Positions 13,743-21,903 of a DNA stretch of 24,392 nucleotides are shown piece by piece (the first letter of the stretch is position 1; each line of letters begins with the position of its first letter). A model generated the notes under the pieces. That model was not told where the DNA came from and did no database searches. It saw only the letters and a list, made by a program, of their open reading frames with translations. Made by a program: the position numbers and the translations under genes. The DNA is from an uncultured Faecalibacterium sp. (GTDB lineage Bacteria; Bacillota; Clostridia; Oscillospirales; Ruminococcaceae): the NCBI GenBank assembly GCA_934525405.1, contig CAKSZF010000016.1, positions 1 to 24,392 on the forward strand, in the 5' to 3' direction.

Positions 13743-15035
13743 ATGAAACCGACTACCTGTTTTGCACCCGCACACATCCTGCTGCCTTCGGAGCAGGTGC
13801 CGCTGGAGCAGTGGGGCTGCATCGCCTGTGACCAGTTCACCAGTGACCGCAGCTACTGGCAGCGGGCAGAAAAGACCGCTGCGGGTGCGCCCAGCACCCT
13901 GAACCTGATCCTGCCGGAGGTGTATCTGGAGGACGGAGACGCCGACGCGCGGGTGGAAAAGATCCACGCAACCATGCAGGATTACGCCAAAAATGTGCTC
14001 ACCCGGGCGGTGGATGGCTTTATCTATGTAGAGCGCACCGAGCAGAGCGGCCGGGTGCGGCAGGGTCTTGTAGGGCGTGTGGACTTGGAGGCTTACAGCT
14101 ACCGCCGGGGCGAAAAATGCGCCGTGCGCCCCAGCGAGTGCACGGTGGAAAGCCGCATCCCGCCCCGCATGAAGGTGCGCACCGGCGCTGCGCTGGAAAC
14201 GCCCCACATCATGATGCTGGCAGATGACCCGGACTGCACCCTCATCGAGCCCATTGCCGCCCACAAGGACAGCCTGCCCAAGGTGTACGAGGGCGAGTTG
14301 ATGCTGGGCGGCGGTCATGTGGCAGGCTGGGCGGTGGAGGACCCCGCTCTCATCGCACAGATCGAAAACGCGCTGACCGTGCTGGGCAGTCAGGAAGAAT
14401 TTGACAAGAAATACCCCGATGCCACCCGCCGCGACCCGCTGACGCTGGCCGTGGGCGACGGCAACCACTCGCTGGCTACTGCAAAAGCCTGCTGGGAGGA
14501 GCTGAAAAAGACCCTGACCCCGGAACAGGCAGAAAATCACCCTGCCCGCTGGTGTCTGGCAGAGGTGTGCAACGTGCACTCCCCGGCGATTGAGATCGAG
14601 CCCATCCACCGGGTGCTGTTCAACGTGGATTGTGCCACCGTGCTGCTGAGCCTCATTACATGGAGCGATTCCAACATGGCAGGCTGCTGCTTTGGCGGCA
14701 GCAAAAAACAGCCCTTTACGCTGGCGGGCCCCCACATGGCCAATGTGCTCAGCTTTGAGGACCCCACCGAGCCGCTGACCGTGGGCACCATCGACGATTT
14801 TATTTCGGATTATATCGAGCGCCACCCGGAAGCAAAGGTGGACTATGTGCATGACGAGCCGGCTGTGCGTGCGCTGTGCAAGCAGGGCGCAGTGGCGTTT
14901 TTGATGCCGCCCTTCGCCAAGAGCGACCTGTTCCGCGGCGTTGTGATGGGCGGCGTGCTGCCCCGCAAGACCTTCAGCATGGGACACGCGGAGGAAAAGC
15001 GCTACTACATCGAGTGCCGGAAGATCACAGAATAA
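13743..15035 (+). CDS. DUF1015 family protein
   Basis: 430 residues, normal for DUF1015. Typical features are P-A-H-I-L-L-P near the N-terminus with the C-D-Q-F-T-S-D segment, and V237[10 protein letters not shown], the conserved D-G-N/H-H-S-L/R motif that looks like an active site. The protein is soluble and cytoplasmic. DUF1015 proteins are widespread in Firmicutes and archaea; the family has no role that I can state firmly. GGGGAGG precedes the ATG. It sits 32 bp after the DUF4015-like gene and 10 bp before the helicase gene, so all three may share one mRNA. Confidence 0.88.
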   Translation: MKPTTCFAPAHILLPSEQVPLEQWGCIACDQFTSDRSYWQRAEKTAAGAPSTLNLILPEVYLEDGDADARVEKIHATMQDYAKNVLTRAVDGFIYVERTEQSGRVRQGLVGRVDLEAYSYRRGEKCAVRPSECTVESRIPPRMKVRTGAALETPHIMMLADDPDCTLIEPIAAHKDSLPKVYEGELMLGGGHVAGWAVEDPALIAQIENALTVLGSQEEFDKKYPDATRRDPLTLAVGDGNHSLATAKACWEELKKTLTPEQAENHPARWCLAEVCNVHSPAIEIEPIHRVLFNVDCATVLLSLITWSDSNMAGCCFGGSKKQPFTLAGPHMANVLSFEDPTEPLTVGTIDDFISDYIERHPEAKVDYVHDEPAVRALCKQGAVAFLMPPFAKSDLFRGVVMGGVLPRKTFSMGHAEEKRYYIECRKITE

Positions 15036-15045
15036 TAGGAGAACC

Positions 15046-16962
15046 ATGACATTTAAAGAACTGAATCTGTCCGCCCCGCTGCTGCGCGCTGTGCAGGAAG
15101 CGGGCTACGAGACCCCCTCGCCCATTCAGGCAGCGGCCATCCCGCCGGTGCTGGCAGGCCGGGATCTGATGGGCTGCGCCCAGACCGGCACCGGCAAGAC
15201 GGCGGCTTTTGCGCTGCCCATGCTGGACCGGCTCACCGCCAATGCGCCCCGCCGCAAGGGTGCTGTCCGCGCACTGATTTTGACCCCTACCCGGGAGCTG
15301 GCTTTGCAGATCGGCGAAAGCTTTGAAGCCTACGGCAAGTACCTGAAACTGCGCAGCACCGTCATCTTTGGCGGCGTGGGACAGGCACCGCAGGTGGAAG
15401 CGCTGAAAAAGGGCGTGGACATCCTCATCGCCTGCCCGGGACGGCTGAACGATTTGATCGGGCAGGGCTTTATCGACCTGTCCGCACTGGAAATTTTTGT
15501 GCTGGACGAGGCCGACCGGATGCTGGACATGGGCTTTGTCCATGACGTGAAAAAGGTCATTGCAAAGCTGCCCGCCCAGCGCCAGAACCTGATGTTCAGC
15601 GCCACCATGCCCGCTGAGATCGAGCAGCTGGCTGCCGGCATTCTGCATGACCCCGCCTTTGTCAAGGTGGACCCGGTGTCCAGCACCGTGGATCGCATCC
15701 AGCAGAGCCTGTACTATGTGGAAAAGGGCAACAAAAAGCTTTTGCTGCCGTGGCTCATCAAAAATTTACAGCCGCCGGTGGTCAATGCGCTGGTGTTCAG
15801 CCGCACCAAGCACGGCGCGGATAAGATCGCAAAAGACCTGACAAAGCAGGGCATCCCCGCCGCCGCCATCCACGGCAACAAGAGCCAGACTGCCCGCGTG
15901 ACCGCGCTGGAGGATTTCAAGTCCGGCAAGACCCGGGTACTGGTGGCGACCGATATCGCCGCACGCGGCATTGATATCAGCGAACTTTCCCATGTGTTCA
16001 ACTACGACCTGCCCGAGGTGCCGGAGACCTATGTGCACCGCATCGGGCGCACTGCCCGCGCCGGTGCGGACGGCACCGCCGTCAGCTTCTGCGCCCCGGA
16101 GGAGCAGGAGTATCTGGCAGGCATCGAAAAGCTGAACCGCCGCAAGATCCCGGTGGTATCCGGCCATCCGTGGGATGGCGTGCCCGCCCCGGTGCGCCCG
16201 GTGCTGCCCGTGCGCGGCAAAAAGCCCCGCCCCGAAGCGGATAAACCGGCGGAAGCGCCGAAAAAACAGGCCGAAACTGCGCCCGCAAAGGCTGCAAAAG
16301 CAGCTGCGCCCGCGCCGAAGCAGGAGCCGAAGGCTGCAAAGAACGCGGTGCCTGCAAAACCGAAAAAAGAGGAAACACTGATGCAAGACAGCAACGCAAA
16401 GCGCGGGGCACGCAACGACCGCCGCGCCAACAACCGGGGCGCAAACGCCCCTAAGGAAGCGGCTGCGCCCCGCGCCCGCCGCGAGAATACCGCCCCCGCC
16501 CGGGGCAGCAACGCCCAGCCCAAATTTGACCCCCATTTTGTCAGCGCCCCGGAGGCTACTCCGCTGCGCCCGGCACGCAAGATCCCTGCTGCTCCGGCAG
16601 CACCTGCCATCCGCAGCGCACAGGAGCCCCAGAATAACCAGAACGCAAACCGCAGCGGCAGCCGCCGCAACGACCGGGGTGAACAGCGCAATGCCCGCCC
16701 CGCTGCCCAGAACAATAACGCCCGCCCTGCCCGTAACGAGCGCGGCAATGCAGGCAGCCAGAACCGCACCGTCAGCGCACCCCGTGCCCCTAAGGCCGAG
16801 CCTGCCCGCCGCGGCCGCAATGCCGCCGCCCGGGACGAGGACCCGGGGCTGATGCTCATCAGCCGCCGCCCGCCCCAGCAGAAGTACACCAGCTTTGAGG
16901 AGTATATGGACGCCCACGGCGGTGCCACCGCACCCATTGAGGACCACAGCGAAGAAGTATGA
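15046..16962 (+). CDS. DEAD-box ATP-dependent RNA helicase with long basic C-terminal tail
   Basis: 638 residues. The helicase core fills about 1-375: Q motif Y-E-T-P-S-P-I-Q, motif I A45-Q-T-G-T-G-K-T, Ia P-T-R-E-L-A, Ib C-P-G-R (usually T-P-G-R), motif II D154-E-A-D, motif III S-A-T, V A-R-G-I-D and VI H331-R-I-G-R-T-A-R. The core is of the RhlE/CshA sort, which unwinds structured RNA in ribosome assembly, mRNA decay or cold adaptation. The tail (about 385-638) is low-complexity and rich in Ala, Pro, Lys, then Arg and Asn, with repeated R-R-N-D-R and N-A-R-P-A segments; such tails bind RNA and can drive condensate formation. An internal ATG at 16381 has a good GAGG in front. The stop overlaps the rlmA start (ATGA). 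Confidence 0.95.
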   Translation: MTFKELNLSAPLLRAVQEAGYETPSPIQAAAIPPVLAGRDLMGCAQTGTGKTAAFALPMLDRLTANAPRRKGAVRALILTPTRELALQIGESFEAYGKYLKLRSTVIFGGVGQAPQVEALKKGVDILIACPGRLNDLIGQGFIDLSALEIFVLDEADRMLDMGFVHDVKKVIAKLPAQRQNLMFSATMPAEIEQLAAGILHDPAFVKVDPVSSTVDRIQQSLYYVEKGNKKLLLPWLIKNLQPPVVNALVFSRTKHGADKIAKDLTKQGIPAAAIHGNKSQTARVTALEDFKSGKTRVLVATDIAARGIDISELSHVFNYDLPEVPETYVHRIGRTARAGADGTAVSFCAPEEQEYLAGIEKLNRRKIPVVSGHPWDGVPAPVRPVLPVRGKKPRPEADKPAEAPKKQAETAPAKAAKAAAPAPKQEPKAAKNAVPAKPKKEETLMQDSNAKRGARNDRRANNRGANAPKEAAAPRARRENTAPARGSNAQPKFDPHFVSAPEATPLRPARKIPAAPAAPAIRSAQEPQNNQNANRSGSRRNDRGEQRNARPAAQNNNARPARNERGNAGSQNRTVSAPRAPKAEPARRGRNAAARDEDPGLMLISRRPPQQKYTSFEEYMDAHGGATAPIEDHSEEV

Positions 16963-17807
16963 GCCGGAACGAAGCCTTTGCCCCGTGGCAGTGCCCCCTG
17001 TGCGGCGGCGCGCTGCAAGGGGAGAATGACCTGAAATGTGAAAAAGGCCACTGCTTTGACCGCGCCCGGGAGGGCTACTGGCATCTTTTGCCGGTGCAGA
17101 GTATGCGCACCAAAGCCCCCGGGGACAGCAAGGAGATGGTAGCCGCCCGCCGCGCCTTCCTGAATGCCGGATACTACGGCATCTTCGGGCAGGCGCTGGG
17201 GGAACTGTGCCTTGCCCACGGCGTGCCCGCCGCGAAGGACGCCCCGCTGCATCTGCTGGACGCAGGCTGCGGCGAGGGCTGGTACGACCGCTGCATCGCG
17301 CAGCAGTTCGCGGCGGCAGAAAAGCCGCTGCAGCTGGCCGGGTTCGATATCGCAAAGCCCGCCGTGCGGCTGGCTGCAAAGGCGCTGCCCGCTGCGCAGT
17401 ACGCGGTGGCGTCCAGCTTCAGCCAGCCGGTGCGCACCGGCTGGGCAGACGTGCTGCTGAACTGCTTTTCGCCCTTTGCGCAGGAGGAGTTCAGCCGGGT
17501 GCTGCGCCCGGGCGGGCGCATGATCTACGTTGTGCCGGGGGCAGAGCATCTGTACCAGATGAAGGCCGTGCTCTACGAAAAGCCCTACAAAAACCCGGTG
17601 CAGCAGGTGGAGTACCCGGGCTTCCGCGCCATCGACGAGCGGGAGGTGCAGGGCACCATCACCGTGCCCGCCGCCCAGCTGGAAGCCCTGTTTGCCATGA
17701 CCCCCTACTACTGGAAAACGCCCCGCGACGGTGCCGCCCGCCTTGCGGCTCTGCCGCAGCTGACCACCACCATCGCCTTCCGCTTTCTGGTATTTGAAAA
17801 GCTGTAA
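16959..17807 (+). CDS. rlmA: 23S rRNA (guanine-N1)-methyltransferase, RlmA family
   Basis: 282 residues. An N-terminal zinc finger is formed by C12, C15, C27 and H31 (C-P-L-C...C-E-K-G-H), followed by the RlmA signature [19 protein letters not shown] and a class I SAM-binding loop L-L-D101-A-G-C-G-E-G-W-Y. It methylates N1 of a guanine in helix 35 of 23S rRNA (G745 in Gram-negative RlmA-I, G748 in the Gram-positive RlmA-II/TlrB group); which of the two cannot be told from sequence reading alone. RlmA-II methylation affects macrolide binding. Translation is probably coupled to the helicase gene through the 4-base ATGA overlap, which fits a shared role in ribosome maturation. Confidence 0.94.
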   Translation: MSRNEAFAPWQCPLCGGALQGENDLKCEKGHCFDRAREGYWHLLPVQSMRTKAPGDSKEMVAARRAFLNAGYYGIFGQALGELCLAHGVPAAKDAPLHLLDAGCGEGWYDRCIAQQFAAAEKPLQLAGFDIAKPAVRLAAKALPAAQYAVASSFSQPVRTGWADVLLNCFSPFAQEEFSRVLRPGGRMIYVVPGAEHLYQMKAVLYEKPYKNPVQQVEYPGFRAIDEREVQGTITVPAAQLEALFAMTPYYWKTPRDGAARLAALPQLTTTIAFRFLVFEKL

Positions 17808-17813
17808 TAAGAT

Positions 17814-17854
17814 AAAAAAGGACTGCCGTGCAGAGTGCATGGCAGTCCTTTTTT
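17814..17854. terminator. Bidirectional intrinsic terminator
   Basis: AAAAAAGGACTGCC (17814-17827) pairs exactly with GGCAGTCCTTTTTT (17841-17854), and the inner TGCA/TGCA extends the stem. It lies 6 bases after the rlmA stop and 11 bases from the convergent MATE stop. Confidence 0.95.
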
Positions 17855-17865
17855 GTAAAATAATG

Positions 17866-19221
17866 TTATGTATGATACTCCATCCACTTGCCCTTCCACG
17901 CGTACAGGATCATGAGCACTGCGCCCAGACCCCAGCTGACGGGGTAGAGGATGAACACGCCCTCAATGCCGGAGAAGAAGGGCAGCAGGAACTGAATCCA
18001 CACTACCCGGAACAGGCACAGCGAGACCAGCAGCACCACCATGGGCGGGATGCTGGCACCCGTGCCGCGCACAGCACCGGCAAGGCCGTGCAGAATGCTG
18101 AGCAGGAAGTAGAACGGGCAGAACCACCGCATGGCCAGCTTGCCGTAGGTGACCACGGCCTCGTCGGCGGTGAACAGGTGCAGGATGGCGTCCTGCCCGA
18201 CCAACAATGCAGCGCCGGTGCAAAGGGTGTAGATGACCCCGATGGCAAGGGTGACCCACACCGAGCGCTTTACCCGGTCCAGACGCCCCGCGCCGTAGTT
18301 CTGCCCCACAAAGGTGGTGGCGGCCATGCTGATGCTGCTGACCGGCAGAATGTTGAAGCCGTCGATCTTCATGTAGGCTGCAAAGCCCGCCATGGCGGCG
18401 GCACCGTAGCTGTTCACGCTGGCCTGCACCAGCACGTTGGAAAAGGAGATGACCATGTTCTGGATGCCAGTAGGCAGGCCCACCCGGATAATGCGGCTTG
18501 CCATTTTGCGGTGCAGCCGGATGGCAGAAAGCTCCACCCGGCAGGCGTCCTCGCTTTTCATCAGAAAGCGCAGGCTCAGCACGCAGGACACCAGCTGGCT
18601 TAAGTCGGTGGCGATGGCGGCGCCCGCCACCCCCATCCGCAGCCCCACGATGAACACAAGGTCCAGCACGATATTGGTCACCGACGCCCATGCCAGATAC
18701 ACCAGCGAGCGCCGGGAGTTGCCGGCGGCGTTCAGGATGCCGGCGGTCATGTTATACACCACGCTGAACAGCACCCCGCCAAAGTAGATGCGGATATAGG
18801 TCACGGCATCGGCCAGAACCTCGGCGGGGGTGTTCATGGCTACCAGCAAAGCGCGCCCGCAGGCAACGCCGCCCACCGTCAGCAAAAGTCCCATGACCAC
18901 CGCAATGGCAAGGGAGGTGTGCACCGCCTCGCGGGTCTCCTTGTGGTCGCCCGCGCCCAGATACTGCGACACCACCACGCCCGCACCCACGGCAAGCCCC
19001 TGACTGAAGCCGATGAGCAGGTAGATGGGCGACCCGCTGGAGCCCACGGCGGCAAGGGCATTGCTGCCCACAAAATTGCCCACGATGATGCTGTCGGCGG
19101 TGTTGTACATCTGCTGCAGCAGGTTGCCGAAGATCAGCGGCAGGGCAAACAGCAGCAGACTTTTTACAATGCTGCCCTCGGTCATAAGGGTAGCGGTATT
19201 CCGTGTTTTTACGGCGGCCAT
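17866..19221 (-). CDS. MATE family efflux transporter
   Basis: 451 residues, 12 predicted membrane helices in two halves. The N-terminus T-E-G-S-I-V-K-S-L-L-L-F-A-L-P-L-I-F and the following Q-Q-M-Y-N-T-A-D-S-I-I-V-G are the standard start of clostridial MATE proteins of the MepA/DinF-like group; M-Y-N-M-T-A-G-I-L-N-A-A-G-N-S is the conserved helix 5 region, and F-V-G-Q-N-Y-G-A-G opens the second half. These proteins export cationic drugs or metabolites in exchange for sodium or protons. GAGGAGG precedes the ATG. It lies 87 bp downstream of the symporter gene on the same strand. Substrate unknown. Confidence 0.94.
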   Translation of the reverse strand: MAAVKTRNTATLMTEGSIVKSLLLFALPLIFGNLLQQMYNTADSIIVGNFVGSNALAAVGSSGSPIYLLIGFSQGLAVGAGVVVSQYLGAGDHKETREAVHTSLAIAVVMGLLLTVGGVACGRALLVAMNTPAEVLADAVTYIRIYFGGVLFSVVYNMTAGILNAAGNSRRSLVYLAWASVTNIVLDLVFIVGLRMGVAGAAIATDLSQLVSCVLSLRFLMKSEDACRVELSAIRLHRKMASRIIRVGLPTGIQNMVISFSNVLVQASVNSYGAAAMAGFAAYMKIDGFNILPVSSISMAATTFVGQNYGAGRLDRVKRSVWVTLAIGVIYTLCTGAALLVGQDAILHLFTADEAVVTYGKLAMRWFCPFYFLLSILHGLAGAVRGTGASIPPMVVLLVSLCLFRVVWIQFLLPFFSGIEGVFILYPVSWGLGAVLMILYAWKGKWMEYHT

Positions 19222-19301
19222 GGGGTTCCTCCTCTCAGCGCAAAAAATCGCTTGTACCCCCTAGCATAGCACAAACCCTGCCTTGGGACAAGGGGACGGC
19301 T

Positions 19302-19318
19302 GACGATTTTAAATCGTC
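19302..19318. repeat. 8-bp palindrome across the symporter stop codon
   Basis: GACGATTT and AAATCGTC flank a single T; the TAA stop of the symporter gene (19309-19311, minus) is at its centre. There is no T-run, so it is not a clear terminator. Confidence 0.4.
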
Positions 19319-20748
19319 TCACCCGCCGACAACAGCGGCGGCGCGGCGCTGCCGTGCAGCTTGCGGGCAAGGTAGTTCTGGGTGATGCGCACCACCGTAC
19401 CGGACAGCGAAATCACGCCGATGAGGTTCGGCAGCATCATCAGGCCGTTGAAGGTGTCGGAAAGCGTCCATGCAAGGTCCAGCCGCATCACCGCGCCCAG
19501 CGGCATCAGCGCTACGAACAGCACCCGGTAGACTGCCCCTGCCCCCGCGCCGAAAAGATACTCCACGGCCTTGCAGCCGTAACAGCTCCAGCCCAGCGCG
19601 GTGGAGTAGGCGAACAGCAGGATGCACACCGCAATGAGCTTTGACCCCAGCGTGCCGAACACGGCGTCAAAGGCCTGCCCCACCAGCGCACTGCCCGCCG
19701 CCCCGGCGGCGATGCGCCCGGTGTCCAGATCCACAAAACCGGAGGTCAGCACCACCAGCGCCGTCAGGGTGCACACCACCATGGTGTCCGCAAACACCTC
19801 AAAAATGCCCCACATCCCTTGCTGCACCGGCTCTTTTACGTTGGAAGCCGCGTGCACCATCACCGAGGAGCCAAGCCCCGCTTCGTTGGAAAAAGCACCC
19901 CGCTTGAAGCCCCAAGTGACCGCCCGGGACAGCCCATAGCCTACGATGCCCCCACCGGCGGCACGCAGCCCGAACGCGCCCTTTACGATGGCGGCAAGCG
20001 CCGCCGGGACGGCAGTGATGTGCACTCCCACCACGGTGAGCGCACCCACGATGTACAGCAGCGCCATGGCGGGGACAAGCCTTTCCGCCACAGCGGCTAC
20101 TCGCTTGAGCCCGCCCAGCAAAATCACCGCCGATACTGCCGCCAGCACTGCGCCGGTAACGGCCTCCGGCACGCCAAAGGCCGCTTTCAGGTTGCCCGCG
20201 ATGGAATTGAGCTGGCTCAGGTTGCCGATGCCAAAGCTTGCCAGCGCACAAAACGCGGCAAACAGCACCGCCAGCACCCGCCCCGGCTTGCCGCCAAGGC
20301 CGTCCCGCAGGTAGTACATCGGCCCGCCGCGCCAGCCGCCCGCCGGGTCTTTGCGGCGGTAGTAGATGCCCAGCACATTCTCGGCGTAGCTGGTCATCAT
20401 GCCCAGCAGCGCCATGACCCACATCCAGAATACCGCACCCGCCCCGCCGGAAAGGACGGCGGTAGCCACCCCCACAAGGTTGCCGGTGCCGATGGTGGAC
20501 GCCAGCGCGGTGCACAGGCTCTGAAACTGGCTGATGGCCTGTTCCTCGCGGGCGGTATGGGCGGTGACGCTCCGGTCGGTCAGGATAGCACCGAGGGTGT
20601 GCCGCATCCAGTAGCCCCACCGCCGCAGCTGGAAGCCCCCGGTGCGCACCGTCAGCAGCAGCCCGGTGCCGAAGAGCAGCCCCAGCCCCACCGGCCCCCA
20701 CACGATGCCGTTCACGGCCTCGATTCCCCGCATGAACCGCTCTGGCAT
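19309..20748 (-). CDS. Alanine/glycine:cation symporter (AGCS family)
   Basis: 479 residues, about 11 membrane helices. Family signatures are S-T-I-G-T-G-N-L-V-G-V-A-T-A (helix 2 region), G-G-A-G-A-V-F-W-M-W-V, Y-A-E-N-V-L-G-I-Y-Y-R, G-P-M-Y-Y-L and F-S-N-E-A-G-L-G-S. Members bring in D- or L-alanine or glycine with sodium or protons. The start at 20748 has AGGGGGG seven or so bases upstream; a second ATG at 20733 is also possible. The small acidic gene lies 38 bp upstream in the same direction and may share the transcript. Confidence 0.95.
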   Translation of the reverse strand: MPERFMRGIEAVNGIVWGPVGLGLLFGTGLLLTVRTGGFQLRRWGYWMRHTLGAILTDRSVTAHTAREEQAISQFQSLCTALASTIGTGNLVGVATAVLSGGAGAVFWMWVMALLGMMTSYAENVLGIYYRRKDPAGGWRGGPMYYLRDGLGGKPGRVLAVLFAAFCALASFGIGNLSQLNSIAGNLKAAFGVPEAVTGAVLAAVSAVILLGGLKRVAAVAERLVPAMALLYIVGALTVVGVHITAVPAALAAIVKGAFGLRAAGGGIVGYGLSRAVTWGFKRGAFSNEAGLGSSVMVHAASNVKEPVQQGMWGIFEVFADTMVVCTLTALVVLTSGFVDLDTGRIAAGAAGSALVGQAFDAVFGTLGSKLIAVCILLFAYSTALGWSCYGCKAVEYLFGAGAGAVYRVLFVALMPLGAVMRLDLAWTLSDTFNGLMMLPNLIGVISLSGTVVRITQNYLARKLHGSAAPPLLSAGETI

Positions 20749-20786
20749 CCCATCCCCCCTTTTTTACCGTATCCTATGCAACAGCC

Positions 20787-20906
20787 TTAGTCCTCATGCG
20801 GTGCGGAGGGCTTTTCGGGGTCGGGGACGGGAAGGGGTTCCAGCGTCAGCCAGAAATCCTCCTGCTCCTCGCGGTCTTTTTTGTTGGGGGTTTCTGTTTT
20901 ATCCAT
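20787..20906 (-). CDS. Small acidic protein of unknown function (39 aa)
   Basis: The minus strand reads ATG at 20906 to TAA at 20787, 39 residues, starting M-D-K-T-E-T-P-N-K-K-D-R-E-E-Q-E-D-F-W-L and continuing with Pro/Glu/Asp-rich sequence. AGGG lies eight bases before the ATG within a longer purine-rich stretch. The composition (polar helix, one aromatic patch F-W-L, proline-rich tail) is coherent and its frame fills the gap between the symporter and the LCP-like gene exactly. No known domain. It could be a small regulatory or accessory protein of the symporter, which is speculation. Confidence 0.55.
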   Translation of the reverse strand: MDKTETPNKKDREEQEDFWLTLEPLPVPDPEKPSAPHED

Positions 20907-20979
20907 ACTGCATCCCTGCCTTTCTGCATAAAGGGTCGCCCGATGGGTCATGCTTTATGCACAAAAAGGAGGCAGAGCC

Positions 20980-21903
20980 ATGAAACACGCAAAACGCAGC
21001 GGCTGGCGTCCCTTCTGGGCGGCGCTGTGCGCCGCCCTGCTGGTGCTGCTGCCGCTGGTGGGCGGCACGGTGCTGCTCAGCCGCGCCCAGCTGCGCAGCA
21101 GTCTGCGGCAGGCTGCAAAAAGCCAGAGCGGGGTGCCCATCCGTCTGCCCAAGGCTACCGACCGGTGCACTGTGCTGCTGTGCGTGGCAGACGAGACCCC
21201 GGGCTTTGTGCTGGTCTACCTGAACGCCGGGCAGAACTGCATCCATCTGCTGGCGGTGCCCGCCGCGCTGGAAGTGCCCTTCGGGGGCAAAAATGTCCCC
21301 CTTGCGGACTGCTACGCCGCCGCAGGGCCCGCCCGCTGCCGGGAGGCGCTGGGCGAGGTGTTCGCCCTGCCGGAGGATACCGATTATCTTGCCATCGCCC
21401 CGGCGGTGCTGACAAAGCTTGCGGCGCGGTACGGCGCAGTGCGGGTGGGTTTTACCGGGGCGCTCACACCGGAGCAGCTGGCGCGGTACGGCAAAGGCAC
21501 CGGGGTGCAGGGCATCTCCGCCGCCGATGCCCACAGCTTTTTAGCGGCGCTGGATGCCGACACTTCTCTTTCGCCCCGGCGCAGCGCCGCCGCCCGGGCG
21601 GCGGTGTGGGATGCGTTTTTCCGGCAGGCGCTGGAGCTGCTGCCCACCACCCTGCCGCAGGGTCTGCGGGAGGTGAGCAGCAGTCTGCTGACCAGCCTGA
21701 CCGCCGTAGACCTTGCTACACTGGAGCGCACGCTGGAATTTTTAGCCACCAGCGCCGAGCCGGTGGATATCACCGCCGACGCCCTGCCCGGGGACTGGGT
21801 AGGCGGACACTATACGGTGTCTGATGCCTCCCGGGCGGCGGTGCAGAGCTTTTTCAACCTCTCCCCGGCGGCGGCGCAGTCTGCATCCGGCAGCGAGCCA
21901 TAA
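20980..21903 (+). CDS. Degenerate LytR-CpsA-Psr (LCP)-like membrane protein
   Basis: 307 residues. AAGGAGG precedes the ATG. A short basic start and one membrane helix (about 13-34) are followed by an extracellular domain whose order of elements resembles LCP domains: a hydrophobic V-L-L-C-V-A-D strand, I-H-L-L-A-V-P (LCP S-I-P-R-D), a G-G-K-N-V-P-L-A-D segment (LCP K-L-N-x-A), D-Y-L-A-I-A-P and Y-G-A-V-R-V-G-F (LCP lid/G-G-V region). The arginines and aspartates that bind the lipid pyrophosphate and metal are missing, for example A-A-L in place of R-D-T. True LCP enzymes attach wall polymers to peptidoglycan; this one is probably not catalytic. Its last 31 codons lie over the 3' end of the convergent MocR gene. 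Assignment is tentative. Confidence 0.6.
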   Translation: MKHAKRSGWRPFWAALCAALLVLLPLVGGTVLLSRAQLRSSLRQAAKSQSGVPIRLPKATDRCTVLLCVADETPGFVLVYLNAGQNCIHLLAVPAALEVPFGGKNVPLADCYAAAGPARCREALGEVFALPEDTDYLAIAPAVLTKLAARYGAVRVGFTGALTPEQLARYGKGTGVQGISAADAHSFLAALDADTSLSPRRSAAARAAVWDAFFRQALELLPTTLPQGLREVSSSLLTSLTAVDLATLERTLEFLATSAEPVDITADALPGDWVGGHYTVSDASRAAVQSFFNLSPAAAQSASGSEP

